A stretch of DNA of 64,000 nucleotides from Notospermus geniculatus (Eukaryota > Nemertea > Pilidiophora > Heteronemertea > Lineidae): the NCBI GenBank assembly GCA_002633025.1, contig NMRB01000586.1, forward strand, positions 209,650 through 273,649, read 5' to 3'. The notes under the pieces were generated by a model. The model searched no databases, was not told where the DNA came from, and saw only the letters and a program-made list of their open reading frames with translations. Made by a program: the position numbers and the translations under genes. Below, piece by piece: positions 10,601 through 21,054 of the stretch (the first letter of the stretch is position 1; each line of letters opens with the position of its first letter).

Positions 10601-13600
10601 GACGTTTTTCGCCGTTGCTCCATGTGATGCTACCTCAACGTCGATTTTCTCCTTCATCGGTTTTTCCGGTTTCTTAAGAATAAACTTGTTAGGTGAAACT
10701 TTGATGACATGACCCATTGTTACGGTTACAGGTTCTGTAGCAGAGTCTGTGGTATTTCCCGTGCACGCCGTATCAGGCTTAGGCCCAGGTAAATTTTCAG
10801 GTGTAGCAGGGGATATAACGTCCCCTGTTTCAGCTCCGGAGGAGTCCTTTTCATCAATGCTCCTCGATATCTCTGCTGATTTATCACTGCTGTTATGTAA
10901 CGAACCATGAGTATCTGTCCCATCACTAACGGCCTCATTACAGACGTTCACACTGTCGTCAGCAGAGGACGTTGTCAGTGTATCCTCTCTAGAACTTGTC
11001 GTGTCCGTAGTGTTGCAAGACGGCGCTGTGTCAGTACGGTTCATTTCTAGACTAACCGCCAGATCACAGCTGTCATCAACAGAGGAAGTCGTCAACGTAC
11101 ACTCTCTAGAACTTGCTGTGTCCGTAGTGTTGCAAGACGGCGCTGTGTCAGTACGGTCCATTTCTAGACTATTCCCGGCTGCAGAATTGGATGCGGCACT
11201 TTCATCTGTGAGCGAATCAGTCCGGTTCCCAATGTAATCCACACTAGTGTCACCATATGGCACCGTCTGGTTGCTGGTGTCATCCTTTTCCAACGCAGCT
11301 GCACTTACATGTACACTCAAGTCAATCTCATTCATATTTTGCCCACCAGGGGGCACTGACACGGCTGAAACATGATCCACATCCGTAACCGCCGACCCCT
11401 GCATATCATCCAATCTTGAACTATCCTCCAAAACAGCAGCCTTTCGTGATTTGGACCATTGAACACGTGGTTGTTCTTTGTTTACGTCGAGTGATGTTGG
11501 AGCAGACGTTACACTCTCAGGCAGACGCTCACCAGTCTGGCTTTTCAACAAAGGCTTATGAGGGCTAAAATTCATTAAGGATTTCCTTAAGGTACCTTTT
11601 GCCTTCTTTGTCCGACCCTTCACGAAGTGTGCAATAACCCCTTGGCGATTTTGGGACCATATACACTTCTTCGACTGACCCTTCATGAAGTTTGCACGAC
11701 CCCCTTTACGATTTGGGGACCACACAGATTTCTTCGTCTGAGTTTTCACGAAGTGCGCCAGGACCCCTTGGCGATTCTGGGCCCATATACTTTTTTTCTT
11801 CTTCGTACGTTTTTTCTGCTTCTGCTGCTGCGGCTTGCCGACGGGCACGCCACCAATATCCGTCCCAGTCATCGTGCTAATCGTCGGACACAAGGGGCCA
11901 TCTAATTTACGCATAGGCCCAGATTGAGCCCGCGATCCTTGTAACTGGCTCCCAATACTGTGAACACCAAAGGCACATGGCAGGCTTGGCTGATTTCGGA
12001 CTAGACTTGGACCGCTCAGCGAATCGTGAAAATCTACCGTGGCCTCACCAACTTGAGAACTTTCACTTGTGACGACAAAAGGCGGTAGTTCTATTTTTCG
12101 CCTCACCCTTGTTCGTGCCATACCCCCCGACTTCCTCGGGCTCCTGCCCTTCCCCTTACCCCGCCTGGGCCTGGAACGGCATCGACTGAGTAGACAGTTA
12201 CAAAACGATTCTTCGTTGACAAGATGGCGGTCAAGGCGGCGGGTGGGCGACTCATTCTTCGTATCTGTATCGTCTTCCAAACAACGTGCAGCTAAACCTT
12301 CGTACACTTGGTGCCCGAACGGTTGTCGGTACCACCCCAAGAACCACCGTGGTGAAACCCGCGGCGAGCTCACATGCTGGTAAACGGGGTCCTCAGTCGG
12401 GTAACAATCATCTTCTCCTCTGTATTCAAAAAACGACTCATCCTCGGACTCTTGGCTTGAAGTCAGGGGTCCAAAGTCCAAGCTGGACTCATGCAACAAA
12501 CTCTCTTCTACATCTTTGTCAGAATTTCCTGAAATGTCGCCCTGAACTGGATTGTGCACTTTCGAGATATCTTTTGCCGCAATGCCCTGATTTTCAGCAA
12601 CTTCCGAGTAATTTTCGACGGGTTTTAACTCAGCCCTCTTACACACATCCGACACACCCGCATCGGACTCCTTCTCCAGTACCGGCATTTCAAACTCTGT
12701 ATCCGAGTCTATTATTGTAATCGTTTCGATCATTTTTACACGGCCCTTCTCGACCTGTGGCGATTTAAGTTTTTGCTTTGTTTCCGCAACTTCAACTTCT
12801 GAATTGGACCCGCTGGAAACATCTCCACCATTGTCCACCTGACCTTGACACTGCACAGATTTCCGACCTTGACCCACAAATGTCCGACCTTGACTGGCAA
12901 CGTAACCTTGACCTACTTCATAAGAATCTGACTCATTGCGAGATTTCTCTTCACCATTGTCCACCTGGCCTTGACATTGCACAGAATTCTGACCTTGAGC
13001 CACTGAAGTCTGACCTTGACTGGCAACATGACCTTGACCTGCATCATCAGAATCGGGTTCAGCATGAGATTCCCCACCAGAATAGGACAGACGGGATTCT
13101 CCAACCCCAGAAGACGTCATCGATGTTTCGACACCTTCGCTACCATCACGTCCCCAATTGCTGGCTGCTTTTTTGTCTCCCATTTTACACTCCATGCGAT
13201 CCGTTTCCACTGAAGTATCAAAAGTTCCACTCAAATCTGCACTCAAAGACGCAGCAGGTGATTCAACACTTGCCGATTTATCGGGATCGGTAATCCTGAT
13301 CGTTTTTTCGTCGCCAATAACATTGTGTAAGACTCCATATATATCGTCCAAAACGGATTGCACCAGTCTCTCGCTCGACGCCAGTTGTGCCGTTTCCAAC
13401 TCCTCAGTTTTTGCCTCCTCGATAGGAATATCTGCAACATCCTCCAGAATTTCTGACTTGACTTCCACCCGCGGCGGCGACGACACCCCACTAATAAAAA
13501 GCACCGACTCGCCTTTCGAATTCATTTGCACGTCAGCAATGCATCCAGCCGCTTCTATCTTATTTTTATTCTCGGCGACAAACTTTTGCAAAATATGTTT

Positions 13601-16600
13601 CGATTCTATCGGGTCGTTTGGCAAAGCTGGCAGATCTAGCAATATTTGGGAAGCATCTGATATGTCTGATATGTTGGGCACTCCCATTTCAGCAGGTAAT
13701 GATGCCTTGTTCGGTACCTCCTCAAGAGCGCTATCAGGGTTTCCATTCTTGTTCAAGTCCTGACTGCTTCTTCCAGTATTCGGGCCACAAGAATCTTCAG
13801 GATGTGACGAAGATTCTTTCAAATTGAACTCAAATGCTTTACGCATGTCTTCGTCAAGCCACTGACTACTTGCACATCTTAGATCCACATCTTTCTTACG
13901 CCGAGGCCTTCTTGCATCGGAATGGACTTCAGGCCTTTTCTCTGCGTTATCGGTCCGGCACACCTTTCCCGCATCTATCCCCTTCACGCCAGCCTCTCCT
14001 GTAGCCCGTGATGAAATCTCCACAACATGGCTACCATGAACTTGTGATGTTTTTTGTAGACTACGGAGATCAGACACTTTGCTTGTCCCTTCCGCAGCAT
14101 CTTTTGAAGATTTGGGAAATCTGCTATCATTACCAGGGCCTAAATCTGCACTTCTGGAGGTCTCCCTCCCTTCTTCTGACTGTCGGGCAGGAACAAGATG
14201 GTCTTCAGCGTTGCTGTCATTCCGTAGCAATTTTCCGTCAGTTCGGACCTGGAAAAACGGGAGAAATTTCAAATGATAGGGAGAATTAGATAAGAAATGC
14301 CCCTTAGAGTTTGTCTAAATGGGTTTAGTGGGTGCATGACACTGATGACATAAGATTTACGTATGGATAAAGATCACTCAGGATGAGTTTTGGACTTTTG
14401 TATTTGGTTTTTCTGTCAGGGCCGACACCATAGCATTATTGGCCCTGGTAAAGTACGGAAGAGGCCATCTCACGCTACTCATGTTCCTCACTTGGATGGG
14501 GTCTTTTACTTGCCCTTGCAAAGAAACAAGGCACCACGTCTTACCGTCCCATGCGACAGATGTGAAGAGCCGGGAATGAGATCCCATATGGCCCGGGCTG
14601 GATTTGATCCTGAGGCCTGCCACTTGCTGAGTGGACGTGACATCCACTCGGCTATCAGGGCTCCTTGAGTTACGTAATAAGGCAAATCAGTTCCAAATCT
14701 CCGTGCTCACCTGGTCATCTCGTGCTGGCGGCCCTTCAGTCCGCTGCAGCCGACCATCATCCTCATTGCTAGAAGATGCCGACTCCGTCTCCGTATTCAT
14801 GTTCATATCGCCGAGAAGATCAACGTCCGACCGAGGGACAAGTTTGAGGAGTTTTTGCATGACCTTCAAAAAAAGATTTTTGCATGCTGTTAGTGGTCTA
14901 AAGTGGGGTTCATTCGCACCTGGATTTTGTCCGATTCAGGTCTGTAAAAAATTGATCAAATTGACTTTTGCGTTGTCATATCCGGAAAACTAGGGGCAAA
15001 CGGACTGAAAACGGACCGGATCCGTGCGCCAATGATCGATGCTTTAGACGAAAGTGGATTTTCTTGTGCCTGAAATAGTGATCATCGCTTAACTCGATTT
15101 GAAGAAAATTATTCAGCAGGGATCAAAGTTCATTTTCTGAAAAAGCAGATTTTGGTCGAACAGGCCAAAAAATCAAGTCACACACAATGCAAAATGCATT
15201 AGAACATCAATTTTTTGGTTCGCACAGAGCAAAATCCAGGTCACATTTTAGACCAAATGGTCATGAACTTTGAACCCTGTTCAGATGGTTCACAGGAACA
15301 ACCTTTCTTCAAATATTTTTCAATCAATACCATAGGATGTGAGAAAACTTTGACAGAAGATGTCGTCTGCTGGACTCTGGGGGGCAGACGAGTGAAATTG
15401 GAACTGTATATCTATTAAAGACGACTAACCTGATGCATCAACCGGACTCGGTCCCCTCCCTCCGTAGCTATGCCGCGGGTGACGTCCTCGAAGACACGTA
15501 ATAAATTCAAAGTCAAATGCATCATTTTCTTATGAGTACCATTCATCTTCTCGTGAAATGACGACGACTTTCTCAACCGTTTGATTTGGACGTCTCGCTC
15601 AACAATATGGGTTTCGTACGTATCCTTCATTTTTTTCTGAACCTGAGGAAATAGATTGTAACAGATGATTACAAAATACAGCGCACCCTCACTCTTACGA
15701 ACCTCGATTTTACGAACTCCCGGATACTACGAACCCAACGTCTGGCTCCCAAAATTTCATGACATGTACATGTGTATGTAAATCCTCGCTATTACGAACT
15801 CTGTGTTAGTACGAACTTAACCCTTGGACTCCGAAGGGTTCGTAATAGCAAGGGGGGACTGTACTCCTTGGACGGATGATTAAAAAATACTTCCTGTGCA
15901 GGTTGTCAGAGTAAGGTGGTGGAAACATGTGTACCTTTGGAGTTTCTCCGTCCTTGTTGGCCCTGGTAAGTATGGAAGAGGCCATCACAAGCTACTCCTG
16001 TTCCTTACTTGGATGGGGTCTTTTACTTGCCCTTCCAAAGGCAGAAGGTACAAGGCACCACGGCTTACTTCTCATGCGACTGACATGAAGGGCCAAGGAT
16101 GATAAATCCCAACCTGTAGTGTTAGTATTCTTCAGGCATTTAATTCAAGGCAACAAAAATATCCCTACCTCATGGTAAAGCTCAGAGCGATTTTCAGCAG
16201 CCAAAAGTTCGTCCGAAGATTTCTCCAAATCTTTCACAAGCTTGTCATTCTCAGCCTTCATTGACAACAGCGCCGTCTGCGACTTGCGTAACTGTGACGT
16301 TGTACTGAGGACGTCCGCCATCCCCTTCTGGTGCATGACGTGAAGTTCGGTGTACTTGTTCGTCGCCTTCGTCAGACGACCTTTCATCGTGGCCAAGTCC
16401 GTGCGAAGGTCATTCACCTGTTTCTCTAGCTAAAAGAAGGAAAATACTTAATTAATTACACAGTTAACAGGTTAAAACACATTTTTCACAGGCCTTTTTA
16501 TTTGATGGGCGCGAAAACGCATACGCTTCGCAAACAATAGAATTTCTATTGTTTGCGAGGCGCATGCTTTTTCGCGCCCGTCAAACGAAAAGGCCTGTTT

Positions 16601-17259
16601 TCAGCGACATCTTGGGGCATTTGCCCCACTCATACCTGTCCCTATGCTGGCTACGGCCCTGTTGAAGCAGGGTAACCATGCCACTGGGACTGCCTATGCA
16701 ATGAGATTTAAACAAAATGTAAATTACACATAAGTGACCCGCTCTGGTGAAAGCAGGTGCATGCCACTAGGGTCTCTGCCAGAAATTTTTTGAGGGTACC
16801 GGTACTAATTTCGTCAAAATCAGCAAAAACCCCATGAAATTAAAGAAAATGGCCGTTTTCTGTTCTTTTGAGGGAACTAGCACAGTACCCTTAGTACCCT
16901 CTGGTGGAAACACTGGTCGCAGGTGATCATCATTGATCATCAGTTTACCATACTAAACTACTCAACTACAGGTGAAGCCTGCCTACATCTACATGTAGGT
17001 CTGTATGTACATGTAAATGCCCCTGTTGCTATCCCATCTACATGTACCTGCACGGCAACTCTACAACGGGCATTAGGATGCCAGAGGTCTATTATTTATC
17101 TAACACACATACCGTGCTGGTTGCAACGAAGGCTGTTTTCTTGGCCAGTTTCTCATTCTCCAGGTCCTGTTCTAGTTTCTTCACCGCCTCCGTTTTTGAA
17201 CTCCCAACTTCTTTCATCTCATAGTCCATCAATTTTTTCTTCAGTTCAACATTTTCGTC
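7651..17259 (-). CDS. giant SIM/coiled-coil/RS protein, copy A, truncated at both ends
   Basis: Copy A keeps the equivalents of exons 3-7 of copy B: 17259-17113, 16429-16169, 15642-15430, 14863-14711 and 14248-7651. All have conserved GT-AG sites and phases, and exons 3-6 have the same lengths (147, 261, 213 and 153 nt). Exons 1 and 2 are missing beyond the contig join at 17606, and the C-terminal 420 or so residues are lost at the join at 7650. The frame is open throughout. Relative to copy B there are scattered substitutions and length changes: one Asp-rich 21-residue unit instead of four, one EGQGKD(D/E)FDLDPEE unit instead of two, and an extra SPRLDRG unit. The downstream part, about 7651-8850, is almost identical to copy B. 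Best read as the other haplotype of the same gene, alternatively a tandem paralogue. Domains are described under copy B. Confidence 0.75.
9067..9120 (-). repeat. short coding tandem repeat (SPRLDRG)
   Basis: Copy A has two adjacent copies of a 21-base unit encoding SPRLDRG, whereas copy B has one at the equivalent place (about 23740). This is an in-frame length difference between the copies. Confidence 0.7.
14397..14665 (-). mobile_element. tRNA-derived SINE, family 1, near full length
   Basis: Read on the minus strand, the element starts with a tRNA-like head (AGGAGCCCTGATAGCC, a box A-like region, then a GGTTCAAATCC-type box B degenerated here), and continues through GCAAGTAAAAGACCCCATCC to a tail reading GGCCAATAATGC. 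It sits in the intron between exons 6 and 7 of copy A; the matching SINE in copy B is at 29099-29367, so it predates the split of the copies. Confidence 0.8.
15117..15279. mobile_element. 163 bp MITE with TTCAG target duplication, absent from copy B
   Basis: The ends are inverted: CAGGGATCAAAGTTCAT on the left and ATGAACTTTGAACCCTG on the right. It is flanked by TTCAG at 15112-15116 and 15280-15284. Copy B has a single TTCAG at the matching site (about 30900), the empty site. A second copy in opposite orientation lies at 37414-37585. Confidence 0.85.
15285..15392 (-). repeat. half copy of the GCAGACGG-type MITE (copy A intron)
   Basis: It matches the left half of the element at 4082-4265 in reverse complement, with ATGTGAGAAAACTTTGACAG. 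Copy B carries the same fragment at 30903-31010, so it is shared by both copies. Confidence 0.6.
15690..15870. mobile_element. TTACGAAC-rich inverted-repeat element (pogo/Tigger-like?)
   Basis: The left end reads CAGCGCACCCTCACTCTTAC then GAACCTCGATTTTACGAACT; the right end reads GTTCGTAATAGCAAGGGGGG then ACTGTACTCC, roughly its inverse. The form (CAGT...CCCTCG...TTACGAA) recalls pogo-class termini, which is inference. In copy B (31300-31580) the left arm is present twice in tandem. Confidence 0.5.
15937..16111 (-). mobile_element. SINE family 1, headless copy
   Basis: It matches the body of the family (GGCCATC(A)CAAGCTACTC, CTTTTACTTGCCCTT, AAGGCACCACGGCTTAC) but ends near GATAAATCCC without the tRNA-like head. 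A matching copy is in copy B at 31645-31819. Confidence 0.7.
16489..16597. mobile_element. 109 bp hairpin MITE, absent from copy B
   Basis: An almost perfect hairpin: CAGGCCTTTTTATTTGATGG at one end, its near inverse CGTCAAACGAAAAGGCCTG at the other, with AACAATAGAA meeting TTCTATTGTT in the middle. It is flanked by TTTTCA at 16483-16488 and 16598-16603; copy B has one TTTTCA at the empty site near 32213. A related half copy is at 51238-51295. Confidence 0.85.
16775..16915. mobile_element. CAGGGTTTCCGCCAGA-type MITE in copy A
   Basis: Ends AGGGTCTCTGCCAGAAATTT and ACCCTCTGGTGGAAACACTG are inverse versions of the family terminus. Both gene copies carry it (copy B at 32380-32535), in the intron between exons 3 and 4. 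Confidence 0.65.
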
Positions 17260-17605
17260 CTGAAAAAAATTACCGGAAATAGGATGTATCAAATCACTGG
17301 TCACCTGTCGAAGTACTGAGTAGTAGGCCTACTCTCACTGCTGGTCACTGGTTGAAGTACTTCACAACAGACAATACTGAAACTGACAAATGTGACCCTC
17401 TGCCACAAGAGCCCTCATCAAGCACTCCGAGGTTGGGAAGTTGAGACCGACATATTTGTCAATTTCCGTATTGTCTGCCTGTCTGTTGTGAAGTCTGAGC
17501 GATTCTGTTTCTTTCTTTATCTCCTGGTGTCATGTCAGTACGTTCAGGCTCATTTTGCGACTTTACTCTGGCTTTCTCGCGGAGGGGTCATATACAGCGA
17601 AGCGA

Positions 17606-17606
17606 N
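17606..17606. other. contig join (single n)
   Basis: The left side matches the copy B exon 2-3 intron up to about 33391. The right side jumps to a repeat of 3782 onward. Exons 1 and 2 of copy A should lie in the missing sequence. Confidence 0.85.
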
Positions 17607-18876
17607 GGATTCAGGAATGTCCCTTCACGGACACCTCTGCCACAAGGACACCTCTTATAACGGACTATTTCAGTCCCAGATTGCTCATTATATCTATTCA
17701 TTTTAAGCTCTGTAATCAGGACACCTCTTAATTAAGGACATCTCTCAGTCCCGAAGGTGTCCTTAATCAAGAGGTCAACTGTAGAAGTCATATTTTTTCG
17801 AGAACGCTAGTCTGGGTCGCTATTTTCAGTTTTACTTGGTAGGTCGCTGATATAGCCTACCAATCAAAATAGTAAATCAAGGTGCTACATGTATTTGGAA
17901 TTCATCTGCATCCAGAGTTCAGCAGACGGCATCTTCTGTCAAAGTTTTCTCACATCCTATGGTATTGATTGAAAAATATTTGAAGAAAAGTTGTTCCTGT
18001 GAACCATCTGAAGAATGTTTCTTCAAATTCTTTCCAATTTATTTCCAAGGATTTTAGAAAACGTCAACAGAAGATACCGTCTGCTCAGAGCTGGGAGCAG
18101 ATGATTTAACCCTTTCCTCGCCAACGGCATCCTTGTTTGGCGTGACGTTTACCAGAAGTTTGCCCATACGCAGCATTTGATAGGTTTCTTTGGGCTGTTT
18201 TGTGGGATCGGTACTGAAATTAGGGCAACGCGTGGATTAGGCCAGATAGGAGAGGAAGGGGTTAAATGAAAACTCAGATCACAATTTTAATCAAAATGAT
18301 AATCTTGTTATTATTTATAATCATTTTTTATTCTGAAAATAAACATATACATTTCTTCAAACAGAACTTCGTCCCATTTCTGGCAGTCACCAATTACTGT
18401 AAACCGTGAAATTTTCGCATGCGTTTTATTTTCATGATTTTCGCACTCGAGGGTCAAAACGCGAACATAAATCACGCGAAAATCATTGGTTCTTGTAGCG
18501 TGTTCGGAAAGCTTCCTCGGGGAAGCTCGGGGAAGCGGGAGAGCGTTCGGTAAGGTATTTGGAAGGCTGCCAAGGCTTCCTCGAGCCTGGCCGAAGTGAG
18601 CGACTTGCCGAGTCGCTCACTTGGGGAAACTCCCGGCATGCATTTCGTTTTCTTTCCAATCCGAAATGCTGATTGGCTAAACGTGGAACATTTCATGCCT
18701 GCAACCCACAGTAGTACCTTTCCCCGAGGAAGCGCAAATATCGTTCGGAAATTCGCCTTTACTGGGCATGCTCACATTCCCCGAAGCTCGGGGAAGAAAT
18801 TTCCTCGGGGAAGCTTTCCGAACACGGCCTTGAGGTTTTATGAAGCTGAAGGGTTCCAATTGCGAAAAATTATTCT
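17607..18876. repeat. second copy of the 3782-5036 intergenic block
   Basis: This stretch follows 3782-5036 almost base for base, including the GCAGACGG-type MITE and the nested MITE pair, with small changes such as an extra GGTA near 17840. It is cut by the gap at 18877. It probably represents the Rab-to-giant-gene intergenic DNA of the second haplotype. Confidence 0.85.
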
Positions 18877-19775
18877 NNNNNNNNNNNNNNNNNNNNNNNN
18901 NNNNNNNNNNNNNNNNNNNNNNNNNNNNNNNNNNNNNNNNNNNNNNNNNNNNNNNNNNNNNNNNNNNNNNNNNNNNNNNNNNNNNNNNNNNNNNNNNNNN
19001 NNNNNNNNNNNNNNNNNNNNNNNNNNNNNNNNNNNNNNNNNNNNNNNNNNNNNNNNNNNNNNNNNNNNNNNNNNNNNNNNNNNNNNNNNNNNNNNNNNNN
19101 NNNNNNNNNNNNNNNNNNNNNNNNNNNNNNNNNNNNNNNNNNNNNNNNNNNNNNNNNNNNNNNNNNNNNNNNNNNNNNNNNNNNNNNNNNNNNNNNNNNN
19201 NNNNNNNNNNNNNNNNNNNNNNNNNNNNNNNNNNNNNNNNNNNNNNNNNNNNNNNNNNNNNNNNNNNNNNNNNNNNNNNNNNNNNNNNNNNNNNNNNNNN
19301 NNNNNNNNNNNNNNNNNNNNNNNNNNNNNNNNNNNNNNNNNNNNNNNNNNNNNNNNNNNNNNNNNNNNNNNNNNNNNNNNNNNNNNNNNNNNNNNNNNNN
19401 NNNNNNNNNNNNNNNNNNNNNNNNNNNNNNNNNNNNNNNNNNNNNNNNNNNNNNNNNNNNNNNNNNNNNNNNNNNNNNNNNNNNNNNNNNNNNNNNNNNN
19501 NNNNNNNNNNNNNNNNNNNNNNNNNNNNNNNNNNNNNNNNNNNNNNNNNNNNNNNNNNNNNNNNNNNNNNNNNNNNNNNNNNNNNNNNNNNNNNNNNNNN
19601 NNNNNNNNNNNNNNNNNNNNNNNNNNNNNNNNNNNNNNNNNNNNNNNNNNNNNNNNNNNNNNNNNNNNNNNNNNNNNNNNNNNNNNNNNNNNNNNNNNNN
19701 NNNNNNNNNNNNNNNNNNNNNNNNNNNNNNNNNNNNNNNNNNNNNNNNNNNNNNNNNNNNNNNNNNNNNNNNNNN
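18877..19775. other. assembly gap, 899 n
   Basis: A run of unknown bases. Nothing can be said about its content; apparent ORFs across it are artefacts. Confidence 0.99.
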
Positions 19776-20927
19776 GGTAACAGGAGTAGATTCAGCCGGG
19801 GTAACAGGAGATTTAGCCCGGGTAACAGGAGTAGATTCAGCCGGGGTAACAGGAGATTTAGCCCGGGTAACAGGAGTAGATTCAGCCAGGGTAACAGGAG
19901 ATTTAGCCCGGGTAACAGGAGGAGATTTAGCCCGGGTAACAGATTTAGCCGGGGTAACAGGAGATTCATCCCACGTAACAGATTTAGCCGGGGTAAGGAG
20001 AGGAGATTTAGCCGGGGTAACATTGTCACTTGCAAGAGACTCTTCTTTTTTCACCCCTGAAGATTCTGTTGATGAACTTTGGCCCGTTTTTGCACAACTT
20101 TCCGACTGCTTACCAACTGAAGATTCTTCAGACGAATTTGACTGCATCACATCTGAAGACTTTATCGGTGAACTTTGAGTCACCTTTGCAGAACTAGACT
20201 GCTGTTTAGCATCGGATGATTCTACAGGCAAACTGAAAATCAGTTCTGCTGGACTTGATTCCTGTTTCACAACTGAAGAATCTGAAGTTAAACTTGTGTT
20301 TTCGGACGCGACCACTTGCTCACCTCTTGCTTGGCGCTTCAAAACATCAGCTATAATCTTCGCAGTTGACGACCACGGACGTTGTAGTGGGATTCCAGCG
20401 ATAGGAATCATCTTCGGCATACTCGATAATCCGGGACTTGTCTTTAATGAAGCTTCGACATCAGGACTTCGTGGAGTTGTGGCTAATGAACTTAGCATTT
20501 TGACATCAGGACTTCGAGACTGGACAATCACTGAAAACTCTGGACCCACAGCATTGGAAATCGACGGACTTACTCCATCTGGACTTTTTGGACGCTCAAT
20601 ATGTGGAGCTGGACTTTCCGGACTTTGTACATTTGGACTTCCTGGACTCCTTGCATGTGGATCTGGACTTGCTTTTCCCAGATCACAACGTTCTGGATTC
20701 ATAACTTCTGGAACAGCGCGTTCTGGACACACTATACATACATCTGGACTGTCGGGGCAGTCAATATCCGGACTTAGTGGACTGTCTGAATCTAGGATTT
20801 CCGGTTCTGGACTCTGCGGACTATCTGAATCCGGACAACTATCAGCTGTCTTCATCGCTGCACTTTCTCCATCCAGTGATGTCTCCGACCTTGCCAGGTG
20901 TCCAGAGTCCGGTTCCCAATACCAGCG
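19776..20927 (-). pseudogene. giant gene copy C, internal fragment of exon 7
   Basis: On the minus strand this is an open-frame piece of exon 7, from a point in the RWYWEPDSG segment through the SPD-rich region into the S/T-P repeats, ending in the gap. It carries its own variants: SPSISNAVGPEFSV where both A and B have SLAISNALGPECSM, and an extra ARSPGSP segment. At about 20928 it is joined directly to the 3' flank of copy B, which is not a splice junction. It is either the end of a partial tandem duplication or an assembly chimera containing the other allele. No start and no stop are present. Confidence 0.7.
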
Positions 20928-21054
20928 AGTTTCTGTAAGGTTCCAGAATTACGTGAATTTTATTCAATTTTTGCAGAAATAACCACAGGCAGTGAAAGCT
21001 CATATAACAACTGATTACTTTTTAAAACCAAAACACTTTTCAGTTCGTGACGCT

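Noticed and set aside
18596-20060. Long ORFs spanning the n run
   Set aside because: They are open only because unknown bases are read as X.
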